Source: Pedobacter cryoconitis
GTDB taxonomy: Bacteria > Bacteroidota > Bacteroidia > Sphingobacteriales > Sphingobacteriaceae
Length of the DNA: 64,000 nucleotides
Direction of reading: 5' to 3'
NCBI RefSeq assembly: GCF_014207135.1
Contig: NZ_JACHCC010000011.1
Location: 124,001 to 188,000, forward strand
Positions 56,421 to 64,000 of the stretch are shown here, in pieces. How positions within the stretch are numbered: the stretch's first letter is position 1; each line of letters begins with the position of its first letter. The notes below the pieces were generated by a model. It did no database searches. It saw only the letters and a program-made list of their open reading frames with translations, and was not told the DNA's origin. Position numbers and translations under genes: made by a program.

Positions 56421-59324
56421 TTATTTAATCCTGAAGCTTAAACTTCCCTTCAGTTCTTTGTTTTTAATATTGATCCTGTTTTCAGTAAATGGTGTACCAT
56501 AAAATGGTTCGGAACCCGAATTGTTATAATCAGCAATCAATAACTGAATATGCTGATCCTGCAGCCAGCTTCTGGAAGCCTGTTTACCATCCGATAAAAC
56601 CTCTATTCCTGAACCGTTCCCAGTAGTTAAAGCTACACTAAAGATCTGTTCTTTAGTAGACCGGAAATCATTTGAACCTAATGCATTGGCATCATCTTTC
56701 CAATCCTTTGATGGTTCTTTACCGATCTCCTCTACTGCCGGTAACCATCGTGCATTCAATCTGGCCTGCCCTTCAGTTCTCGCAATATCTGCTGGTGCAT
56801 ACGCAGTAAAGTCTCCTTTACGTTTCCAGTCTAATAAATCATAAACTGGCGGCAGTTCCAGCAATAATCCATACTGTCTTGGTTTATCATCCGTTCCCTT
56901 GTAGTGAATACTATAATTGACCTTCACCAGTCCCTTTTTAAGAAAGAAGTATTTTATCATCCCCTCAGCATCCGTATAAGTAGCCTGAACCGAAAATATC
57001 AATGCAGTATCTGTTTGCACAGCTTTAACCTCCTTAGCAAACAACGTATAAAGCGGATAATTTTTCAGCGGATAAATATTATTCTGGTAAGTATCTCCTG
57101 CAACATTAGGTTTACCTCCATCTTCACTATTCATTGGCACAACACAAAACACAGGTCCCTGCGATAATATCAAATCCCCTCCCTTCTTCACACTGGTAAT
57201 TATTCCCGTCAGCTTGCTTAGCGTATAGGTAATATCTCCATCCTGTATAACATAGGCAGCATCATTTTGAGTAAAAGAGAGATTTGAAGGATAGTTAACC
57301 GCTGCATTCACAGCATCTCTGAGCGTGATCCGCTCTTCATCTACAATAAACCCTCTTGGATCTTTGAAAGTCAGTTCAACCTCCCTGCTGTTTTTATCGA
57401 CAGGAATAGTCAGATATCCACTGGAATGCGGATTTATAGCAGTACCGACCTTTAGTTTGACCCCATCTACCTTGCAATCTATGACTATATCTTTCAATGA
57501 TATAAAGTCATACCGGTTCTCTATCTCTAAACGCAGCTGCCGATCGGTCAGCATGAGTTTATCCTTATTTTTAAGCACTACCGGAGAATAAGCTTTTTTC
57601 ATCCCCCAGTATTCGGGTTTAGGTCTTCTCCAGCCATCAACAGGTCCCCATGGGCCATAACCTACAATCCGGCCGTCGGGCATATGGAAAGTATCATCTA
57701 TACCACTCCAGATAGCTCCACCCAGACAGCCTTGATGATTATACATCGTATCATATAACTTAACCAGCGGGGCACCATAGGCTGCCCTTACACCCGGATC
57801 TGTGACTAATTCTCTTCTGTTATAGTCAGAAATATGTGCATACTCTCCAAATAAAGTGGGTCTGCTCATCGTATCTGTAGCCTTTGGCCCATTAATTCCC
57901 GGATAATGATAATTGGCGATATCAGCTTTACTCCCGGCATCGTTATAACCGCCCCAGCACTGATCATGAAACGAAGTTGGCCGGCCCGGATCAAAAGCCT
58001 TAACCACTGCCAGTACTTTTTCCCATAAGGGGCTCCATCTCGATTCATTTCCTAAAGACCAGATGATTACCGAAGGATGGTTTTTACCAGCCTGCATCTT
58101 TTCTAGATTTGCACTGATCATATATGGAAGAAATTTTTCATCCTTATAATTCCATAATTTCCATATTGGTGATGCATCATGCTCTATCCAGGTCAGTGAA
58201 GATTCATCTTCAACAAATAAACCCAATTCATCAGCAGCTTCCAGAAACTCTTCCGAAGGTGGATAATGCGAAGTCCGGATATAATTACAGTTTCCGTCAC
58301 GGAACAATACTGCATCCTTTCGCTCAAGATCTGCTGGAATACTCCTCCCTGTCAATGGATGTACAGAGTGTCTGTTTACCCCGCGTAGTTTAATAGCCGA
58401 ACCATTAACCAAAACATGGTTGCCTTTAATTTCGATCTGCCTGAACCCTACCCGGTGCGAAACACTTTCAGTAGCAACCCCTTTGCGTAGTAAGACCGTT
58501 TCCAGCTGATACAAATAAGGCTTTTCCGTATTCCATTGTTCAGGGTTCTTCACCGGCACCGAAGTTTGCAGAAGTTCTGTCCCTCCGGCATTGATACCAG
58601 AAGTGCTTACCGTTTTCTCCAGTACAATTTTACCCTTTGCATCCTTTAAGCGGTAACGGATCATAGCTGTACCTGAGGCTGTACCTTCATTGACAACTAC
58701 CGTTTTCAGTCCGAGTGTCGCGTGTTTATACTGCTTATCAAAAACAGTAGTTATAGCTATGTCAGACAGGTTAATATCCGGTAAAACAAAAATCGATGCC
58801 TTACGCAAAATCCCTCCGACAGTATGTGCTGCATACTGAGAAGTACAGGCTAGTTTGTCACTGATGGTCAGTGCCTGTACTTCAACAGTAAGCAGGTTCT
58901 TACCCGGTTTAACCAATGCAGTCATATCCCCTTCAAAAGGAACAAAACTACCCTCATGCTCCATCACCTTTGCGCCGTTGAGCCTGACAACAGCATGCGA
59001 ACTGATTCCATCAAACCTGATTTTAATCTTTTGTCCCTTCCAGTCATCCGGAATACTGATTTCGCGGCTGTAAACAGCAGTTTCTCCCTCCGCGACTTTA
59101 AATCCCTGCATTTCCCACTCTCCAGGAACCTTAATATCCTTTTTTTGAGTTTCTCCTTTGATAGAAAAACTCCATATTCCATCCAATAAAATTACAGGTG
59201 TTTTAACCGATCCTGTCACTGATGGCTGCGGAGATAAACGGGCTGGATGATAAGGCTGTGCCTGTACATGAATACTAACCAGCAGCAAACAGACTAAAAA
59301 ACCATATATATTTCTGACTATCAT
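56421..59324 (-). CDS. GH2-family beta-glycosidase (beta-galactosidase-like)
   Basis: 967 aa with a signal peptide (LVCLLLVSIHVQAQ). GH2 domains in order: jelly roll (LLDGIWSFSIKGETQKKDIKVPGEWEMQG), Ig-like domain, and TIM barrel with LRGVNRHSVHPLTGRSIP, YIRTSHYPPSEEFLEAADELGLFVEDE, VIIWSLGNESRWSPLW (acid/base Glu) and PTLFGEYAHISDYN (nucleophile Glu). The C-terminal part is beta-rich and partly LacZ-like. Substrate could be beta-galactose or another beta-linked sugar. It is 10 bp after the RraA gene and 7 bp before GH95. Confidence 0.88.
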   Translation of the reverse strand: MIVRNIYGFLVCLLLVSIHVQAQPYHPARLSPQPSVTGSVKTPVILLDGIWSFSIKGETQKKDIKVPGEWEMQGFKVAEGETAVYSREISIPDDWKGQKIKIRFDGISSHAVVRLNGAKVMEHEGSFVPFEGDMTALVKPGKNLLTVEVQALTISDKLACTSQYAAHTVGGILRKASIFVLPDINLSDIAITTVFDKQYKHATLGLKTVVVNEGTASGTAMIRYRLKDAKGKIVLEKTVSTSGINAGGTELLQTSVPVKNPEQWNTEKPYLYQLETVLLRKGVATESVSHRVGFRQIEIKGNHVLVNGSAIKLRGVNRHSVHPLTGRSIPADLERKDAVLFRDGNCNYIRTSHYPPSEEFLEAADELGLFVEDESSLTWIEHDASPIWKLWNYKDEKFLPYMISANLEKMQAGKNHPSVIIWSLGNESRWSPLWEKVLAVVKAFDPGRPTSFHDQCWGGYNDAGSKADIANYHYPGINGPKATDTMSRPTLFGEYAHISDYNRRELVTDPGVRAAYGAPLVKLYDTMYNHQGCLGGAIWSGIDDTFHMPDGRIVGYGPWGPVDGWRRPKPEYWGMKKAYSPVVLKNKDKLMLTDRQLRLEIENRYDFISLKDIVIDCKVDGVKLKVGTAINPHSSGYLTIPVDKNSREVELTFKDPRGFIVDEERITLRDAVNAAVNYPSNLSFTQNDAAYVIQDGDITYTLSKLTGIITSVKKGGDLILSQGPVFCVVPMNSEDGGKPNVAGDTYQNNIYPLKNYPLYTLFAKEVKAVQTDTALIFSVQATYTDAEGMIKYFFLKKGLVKVNYSIHYKGTDDKPRQYGLLLELPPVYDLLDWKRKGDFTAYAPADIARTEGQARLNARWLPAVEEIGKEPSKDWKDDANALGSNDFRSTKEQIFSVALTTGNGSGIEVLSDGKQASRSWLQDQHIQLLIADYNNSGSEPFYGTPFTENRINIKNKELKGSLSFRIK

Positions 59325-59333
59325 AATTTTATT

Positions 59334-60020
59334 TTACAGGATTCCATATTTTTCAAAAGCTTCCGCAGCACTCATCCCTTCCTGAATCTTCTGCTGCACC
59401 ACTTTTTCTCCCCTGGCTTTTTCAATAGCCAATAAAAAGATCTCTTTCTCAGCAGATGCAGGTACGATACAAACACCGTCTGTATCTCCAACAACAATAT
59501 CACCCGGATTAATTCTTATCCCTTTAATTTCAATCGGCACTCTATAATCTATAACCTTACCCCTGGGTGCCTGATCCTGAGCATATCCACCCCATGAAAA
59601 AGTAGGAAAACCAAGTTCCAGAATACCTTTGGTATCCCTGGAATATCCATTAACCACTGCACCGGCAGCCCCCAGTTTCATTGCTCTGGTACTCATTAAC
59701 TCTCCCCAGAGTGCATATTCGGGTGATGCCCCGCTGCATACATAAACTTCATGCTGCTTCAGGTTATCCAATGCTTCCAGCATCAGGCCGAAGGGTTTGC
59801 CCAGGATCTTATTCTGGTTAACAGCTCCTTCCAGAATATCGGTACATAATACGGTCATCGCTCTTCCGGCAATAAACATACCCTTAGTGAGTGCTTTTAT
59901 CTGCGGAGGAAGAAATTGGTTTAAAAGCCCCATTTTATCCATAATATCGCCGATTACCGCCGTATATAGTTCATCCCGGATTATTTTAAAAAGCGCTTCG
60001 TCAGTATTCCATTCTATCAT
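59334..60020 (-). CDS. RraA-family protein (HMG/CHA-aldolase type)
   Basis: 228 aa. Conserved blocks: TAVIGDIMDKMGLLNQFLPPQIKAL, GAAGAVVNGYSRDTKGILELGFPTF and IRINPGDIVVGDTDGVCIVPASAEKEIFLLAIEKARGEK. Apart from E. coli RraA itself, relatives are class II pyruvate aldolases or oxaloacetate decarboxylases. As the first gene of the operon with lactonase, dehydratase and dehydrogenase, it is the best local candidate for cleaving the keto-deoxy acid. That role is inferred; no other aldolase is encoded in this window. Confidence 0.85.
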   Translation of the reverse strand: MIEWNTDEALFKIIRDELYTAVIGDIMDKMGLLNQFLPPQIKALTKGMFIAGRAMTVLCTDILEGAVNQNKILGKPFGLMLEALDNLKQHEVYVCSGASPEYALWGELMSTRAMKLGAAGAVVNGYSRDTKGILELGFPTFSWGGYAQDQAPRGKVIDYRVPIEIKGIRINPGDIVVGDTDGVCIVPASAEKEIFLLAIEKARGEKVVQQKIQEGMSAAEAFEKYGIL

Positions 60021-60029
60021 AAAGGTTTG

Positions 60030-60174
60030 ATCAGGTTGAACCCAAAATTGAGCTTTATTCCCTATAAATTCTACAACCTAACTGACTATTATTAAAACTT
60101 TTTTACCATAAATAACTCTATTTATCATATTTTAAGGATATTTAGTTACATTAACCAGATAAAGCCAACCTGAT
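60030..60174. promoter_or_regulatory. Divergent RraA/AraC region with 9-bp inverted repeat at its ends
   Basis: ATCAGGTTG (60030-60038) and CAACCTGAT (60166-60174) are exact inverted copies, each about 10 bp from one divergent start codon. The symmetry suggests binding of the AraC-family protein at both promoters. The centre is AT-rich. Confidence 0.5.
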
Positions 60175-60184
60175 TCATCTTACT

Positions 60185-61048
60185 ATGAAACCTCAGTTTA
60201 TAGGAGTTTCAACTCCCCAGCAAAAGAACATATACGTTAAAACAGTTGATAAACCTGTTCTCAATTCACCATTGCATTTTCATGATCTCTGTGAACTCGT
60301 ATGGATTGAAGAAAGTTACGGAAAACGTATTGTAGGTGACAGCGTTGCTGATTTTAAATCAGGAGATTTAGTACTTATGGGGCCAAACCTCCCTCATATC
60401 TGGCATAACGATCCCGTGTTTCATCAGTCAGCTACAGATCTCAGAGCCAAGGCTGTAGTCGTCTATTTTCCTGTGAGTTTTTTAATGAGCCTAAGCGATG
60501 ATGACCCCACGACTTTACTACTTCAGAATTTCCTTCATCAAATCAAAAGAGGCCTGAAATTTCAGGGGAACACCAGAGAACTGCTGATTGACCAGATTCA
60601 GCAGATAAGAAGCACCACCGGCTTAAAAAGAACGGCTATCTTCCTCAGCATGCTCAACATCATGACAGATACCTGTGAATATGAATTCCTGACCAGTAAT
60701 ACTTTTGAAGCCTCTTTAAATGAAATTGATAATAAAAGGATCCATACACTCTATGTATTCCTGATGGAAAACTTCAGTTCAGAAATCTTCTTAAAAGATG
60801 TGGCACAACTGGTTAACCTAAGCCCGAATGCCTTTTGCCGTTTCTTTAAAAAACATACCAGGAAGCCATTTTCCAGATTTTTAAACGAGCTGAGAATTGC
60901 ACATGCCTGCAAACTACTGCCGGATAAAAATCTGTCTATAGCCTATATCTGTTATCAATGCGGTTATCAGAACCTGACCAACTTCAATAAATTCTTCCGG
61001 CTGATTATGGATTGCAATCCAAGTACCTACCGAAACCGTTTTAAATAG
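60185..61048 (+). CDS. AraC-family transcriptional regulator
   Basis: 287 aa. N-terminal cupin sensor (LNSPLHFHDLCELVWIEESYGKRIVGDSVADFKSGDLVLMGPNLPHIWHND) and a C-terminal double HTH (FSSEIFLKDVAQLVNLSPNAFCRFFKKHTRKPFSRFLNELRIAHACKLLPDKNLSIAYICYQCGYQNLTNFNKFFRLIMDCNPSTYRNRF). It is divergent from the seven-gene-type sugar operon and convergent with GH29 with no gap. It probably activates the RraA-GH2-GH95-dehydratase-SDR-lactonase genes in response to a released sugar. Confidence 0.93.
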   Translation: MKPQFIGVSTPQQKNIYVKTVDKPVLNSPLHFHDLCELVWIEESYGKRIVGDSVADFKSGDLVLMGPNLPHIWHNDPVFHQSATDLRAKAVVVYFPVSFLMSLSDDDPTTLLLQNFLHQIKRGLKFQGNTRELLIDQIQQIRSTTGLKRTAIFLSMLNIMTDTCEYEFLTSNTFEASLNEIDNKRIHTLYVFLMENFSSEIFLKDVAQLVNLSPNAFCRFFKKHTRKPFSRFLNELRIAHACKLLPDKNLSIAYICYQCGYQNLTNFNKFFRLIMDCNPSTYRNRFK

Positions 61049-62386
61049 TTATTTCAGTCCGCCCTGCCCCTGGTAAAGACTAAGAGGTTTATCTAATTCC
61101 AGTGCAAGTACCGTCATATATTCATCCTGCACATCTTCCGGAACATTGATAAATACCAGTCCTGGTATTGGACTCCATGATATTTTCCCAACAACTTTAG
61201 GTTCCAGTTTCCTGGAGGTACCAACCACACGGATTGTTTTGATTGTATTTTTCAGTCCTTTTACCATGATATTTCCTGCAACCTTTCCCGGAAGGAATAA
61301 ATACAATACAGTAGAATCTTTAGATAAAGTAGTAGGTCCGTAAAAATGACCTTGTGGTAAACCACCTACTGTGCTGAATATCGCTTCGGCATGTTTCTTA
61401 TTCCATTTCCCCAGTTCTTTCAACACATGAACTTCCTGTTCCGGTATCGTGCCATCTTCTTTCGGGCCGATATCCAGCAACATGTTTCCACCATTACTGA
61501 TCGCATCAGCAAAAATCGCAATGATTTCATATGGAGTTTTCCAGGCAGTGTCCTGCGGCTGGTATCCCCAGTTATTATTAATGGTCATACATAATTCCCA
61601 CCAGTTAAATTTAGGTCTGGTCACTGGGAAATTCTGTTCAGGTGTATCATAATCACCATACCCCTGTAAACGTCCGTTAAGGATAGCCTCTGGTTTAATC
61701 TTTAAAATATTCTGTCTGATAGATGGTGTTTTCCATTCTTCAGCAGAATGCTCCCAGTCTCCGTCAAACCACCATAAATCAGGCTTAAAAGTTTTGTTAA
61801 CCTCATCTATCTGTGCCTGGTTAAAGCTCAGGAAACGTTGCCAGCGTGCCGGATCGTCACTTACTTTATAGCGTGTGCTATCCTTGGTAAAACCCGGATA
61901 GTCAGGGTAACTCCAGTCGATCAAAGAGAAATAGGCCCCTTTTTTGATTCCCTGTTTATCCAGTGCAGCATAAAAAGGAGTCAGCAAATCGCGTTTTGCA
62001 GGTGAATTCTTCACCATGCTATAATGTTTTTGTTTAGTATTCCAGAGTGCTACTCCATCATGGTGTTTAGTAGTCATCACAGCATACTTTGCACCGCTTT
62101 CCTTGATCAGGGCTGCCCACTCTTCCGGATTATACTTAGAAGCAGTAAACCCTTTTAGCTGTGCCATATAATCAGAATGGCTAATCTTTTTATTGTAAAA
62201 ACTCCAGCTCTCATCGATCCCCTTTACCGAATATATTCCCCAATGGATAAATATGCCCAGTTTTGCATCAGCAAACCATTGCATTTTTGTCTTTATGGAG
62301 TCAGGATTGATTTTTGATTGTGCGAATACCGAATTAACCAGTAAAAACACTATAAAACTTAGTTTTAAAAGGAACTTTTTGATCAT
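61049..62386 (-). CDS. GH29 alpha-L-fucosidase
   Basis: 445 aa with a signal peptide (LLKLSFIVFLLVNSVFAQ). GH29 blocks: MQWFADAKLGIFIHWGIYSVKGIDESW, AGIKESGAKYAVMTTKHHDG (sequence AALIKESGAKYAVMTTKHHDG), and FKPDLWWFDGDWEHSAEEW with the nucleophile Asp. A short C-terminal beta domain follows and no F5/8 module is evident, unlike the other GH29 at 8891, so the two probably differ in linkage preference. It lies 61 bp downstream of the right-edge gene on the same strand. Confidence 0.92.
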   Translation of the reverse strand: MIKKFLLKLSFIVFLLVNSVFAQSKINPDSIKTKMQWFADAKLGIFIHWGIYSVKGIDESWSFYNKKISHSDYMAQLKGFTASKYNPEEWAALIKESGAKYAVMTTKHHDGVALWNTKQKHYSMVKNSPAKRDLLTPFYAALDKQGIKKGAYFSLIDWSYPDYPGFTKDSTRYKVSDDPARWQRFLSFNQAQIDEVNKTFKPDLWWFDGDWEHSAEEWKTPSIRQNILKIKPEAILNGRLQGYGDYDTPEQNFPVTRPKFNWWELCMTINNNWGYQPQDTAWKTPYEIIAIFADAISNGGNMLLDIGPKEDGTIPEQEVHVLKELGKWNKKHAEAIFSTVGGLPQGHFYGPTTLSKDSTVLYLFLPGKVAGNIMVKGLKNTIKTIRVVGTSRKLEPKVVGKISWSPIPGLVFINVPEDVQDEYMTVLALELDKPLSLYQGQGGLK

Positions 62387-62447
62387 TAGTTTATTGTTTG
62401 GTCCCTAAACTTAAGATTATCTTAGCATTTTTCCATAAAAAAAACAC

Positions 62448-64000
62448 TTAAGGCTGATACCCCTCATATTTATCTGTTAGCAGATTATGAATAAGTAATG
62501 AATGTGCAGGAATGGTCTGCCCTTTGAAAATAAATGGGCTATTATTAAAATTGGCCGTCACTTCCAGCATTTTTCCAAAGGTCGTCTGCTGGACTAACCG
62601 GTCATTTGTTAACCAACCGAACCCGGTCATTTCTAGTTTCACAGCCATTTCATGCGTTTGAGCGAATATTTTAACCTGTTTTGAGATAATCTCCCTATAC
62701 TTGGTCCAGGCCACCTGATCCAGATGATATAAAGGAGGCACATTATATAAAATCTCCTTCAGTGCCGTATTTTTAATCTCTCCCGGAACCTTCAGACTTC
62801 CCCATTCCCAGTGATGAGAGGTAATTACAGCATCATTGTAAACAAGTTGATACAAGGGTAAATTGAAACGATTATCAAAATAAATATACTGGTATTCCTC
62901 TTTCAGCGGAGCCTGTAAACCATACCTCCCGGGAATACCACCGTCATTGGCATAATAGGCACCGATAAAATATTCTGAGGCTTTATTTTTTCGCATATCT
63001 TCATCATCCCAGGCAATGACAGGCGTAGTCATCCCATGTCCGAAAGCAATCGTATTAGCTGCAAAATCATTCCCTACCTCGGTTCCGATGACCAATTGAT
63101 ACTGGTCCCTGATCCAGGTCATCCGCTTGAGTCTGGCTTCCAGGTCCTGCTGCTGATCAGTCATTCTTCCCGGCGTATAATCGTCCAGAATTTCTCCTGT
63201 TCCGTCACAATCTATAAACCACGAATTGAATTCATGAGCTGTATCTTTCATCAGTCCCTCCATCCTTTGCTGCACTGCCAGTAGCGATAAAACAGGATTT
63301 AACTTTCTTCCCTGACCTAAAAATCCAGTAGCCGGCCGGCCATTTTTCTTCAGCACAAAAGCATTGTCATATAAAGAGGTATCCTCAAATTTTGCAGTCA
63401 GCCATTTTTCGTGCCCAGGCTGATGCATACTATGATAAGAATCGTAAGGCCCAATCAGATAACCGCCTTCTTCTGCCTTCTTTACAAATTCGGGATGGAT
63501 CTCACCTGCTACCCAATCATTTAATCCCAGCCAGGCATGTTTTATACCTGCCTGCTGCATCTCATCAATCATCGTTGTTGGTGCCCCTCCCCAGTCCTTT
63601 ACTGGTTTTAGCAATCCATCATAGGCGTTATATAACAAAGCCTTGTTCAATTGATATAATTCCATCGGATTCCGCTGACCTTTACTGAGCAAAGACCGGG
63701 TTGTAGAATCCAGTTCAATGTCTTTCCAACTGGCGACATTATAAAAGTCCTTTCTTTTCAAAGCCTCATTTAATGCTCTGGATAAAAGTCCCTTTTGATA
63801 CTTGCTAATATATTCGTCCTTTTTAAACTCATCCAGCGCAGCCAGAAATTCCTGACCAGCTTCTGCTCCATTTTCCCCAAACAACTTAAAAATCCATTTT
63901 GTCGGATTCATGGGGACGGCAGCCAGATCATGAATGATTTTGAGCTTCAGCTGTTTCCAGTTCCTGATATCCTCAGCTACAATAAATTCATTGTTCCAGA
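62448..64000 (-). CDS. Glycoside-hydrolase-like protein, family uncertain (5' partial at window edge)
   Basis: The frame stays open from the Met at 63911 to the last base (upstream residues read WNNEFIVAEDIRNWKQLK, then IIHDLAAVP), so the gene begins outside the window; at least 517 residues are visible. Barrel-like blocks: TTMIDEMQQAGIKHAWLGLNDW, EGGYLIGPYDSYHSMH, FNSWFIDCDGTGEILDDYTPG (Asp candidates), LVIGTEVGNDFAAN (Glu candidate) and AVITSHHWEWGSLKVPGE. The layout suggests a TIM-barrel glycosidase distantly like GH101/GH129-type or DUF5696 proteins, which I cannot confirm. It precedes GH29 in an apparent operon. Confidence 0.5.
   Translation of the reverse strand, partial: WNNEFIVAEDIRNWKQLKLKIIHDLAAVPMNPTKWIFKLFGENGAEAGQEFLAALDEFKKDEYISKYQKGLLSRALNEALKRKDFYNVASWKDIELDSTTRSLLSKGQRNPMELYQLNKALLYNAYDGLLKPVKDWGGAPTTMIDEMQQAGIKHAWLGLNDWVAGEIHPEFVKKAEEGGYLIGPYDSYHSMHQPGHEKWLTAKFEDTSLYDNAFVLKKNGRPATGFLGQGRKLNPVLSLLAVQQRMEGLMKDTAHEFNSWFIDCDGTGEILDDYTPGRMTDQQQDLEARLKRMTWIRDQYQLVIGTEVGNDFAANTIAFGHGMTTPVIAWDDEDMRKNKASEYFIGAYYANDGGIPGRYGLQAPLKEEYQYIYFDNRFNLPLYQLVYNDAVITSHHWEWGSLKVPGEIKNTALKEILYNVPPLYHLDQVAWTKYREIISKQVKIFAQTHEMAVKLEMTGFGWLTNDRLVQQTTFGKMLEVTANFNNSPFIFKGQTIPAHSLLIHNLLTDKYEGYQP

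Overview
The window looks like the chromosome of a Sphingobacteriaceae/Pedobacter-type member of the Bacteroidetes (an inference). The signs are three SusC/SusD pairs, an ECF sigma/FecR pair next to a SusC with an STN domain, many lipoproteins, A-rich leaders without Shine-Dalgarno sequences, moderate GC and dense carbohydrate-enzyme clusters. I saw no rRNA, tRNA, CRISPR array, transposase or phage gene. The left edge cuts a PAS/DHp signalling protein and the right edge cuts a glycoside-hydrolase-like gene.

Region 1 (1-8.9 kb) is redox, sulfur and ion stress. A minus-strand operon (DUF1223 protein, cytochrome b, molybdopterin oxidoreductase) is divergent from an ECF sigma factor, a zinc-finger anti-sigma, an exported Met/Lys-rich peptide and a secreted peroxiredoxin. 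Three promoters share TTGTAAGG, a 15-bp spacer and CGACTA/CGACAA, so both arms appear to be one regulon. It resembles the hypochlorite/methionine-sulfoxide defence (Met-rich peptide plus YedY/MsrP-type reductase) known from Proteobacteria. A second minus operon follows: diheme TsdA-like cytochrome, exported DsrE protein and an orphan solute-binding protein. Next is a CLC transporter behind a recognisable fluoride riboswitch.

Region 2 (8.9-36.2 kb) is a large glycan-utilisation locus: GH29 fucosidase, GH109-like enzyme, SusCD, a DUF5077/DUF3472-like lipoprotein, LacI regulator, HexNAc-kinase-like protein, GMC oxidoreductase, GH2 beta-galactosidase, sulfatase, a second SusCD, FecR, ECF sigma and a formylglycine-generating enzyme. 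Palindromes with core CAAACGTTTG lie at both ends and in the middle, so one LacI-family protein probably coordinates it. Fucose, GalNAc, galactose and sulfate activities suggest a sulfated, mucin-like or algal/animal heteroglycan. The second SusC has an apparent 1-nt frameshift in its signal peptide.

Region 3 (36.2-37.9 kb) holds a group III truncated hemoglobin, two related ~50-aa microproteins, a 59-aa two-helix membrane protein and a GreA/GreB-like protein.

Region 4 (37.9-51.3 kb) is a mannose-oriented locus: SusCD, an (alpha/alpha)6 glycosidase-like protein, GntR regulator, a ManA-like isomerase with an extra N-terminal domain, GH38 alpha-mannosidase and a sugar-porter MFS.

Region 5 (51.3-64 kb) encodes GH2, GH95 and GH29 enzymes with an SDR dehydrogenase, SMP-30 lactonase, enolase-superfamily dehydratase and RraA-type protein, together with a divergent AraC regulator. 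The set fits a non-phosphorylating oxidative route for L-fucose or (L-)galactose.
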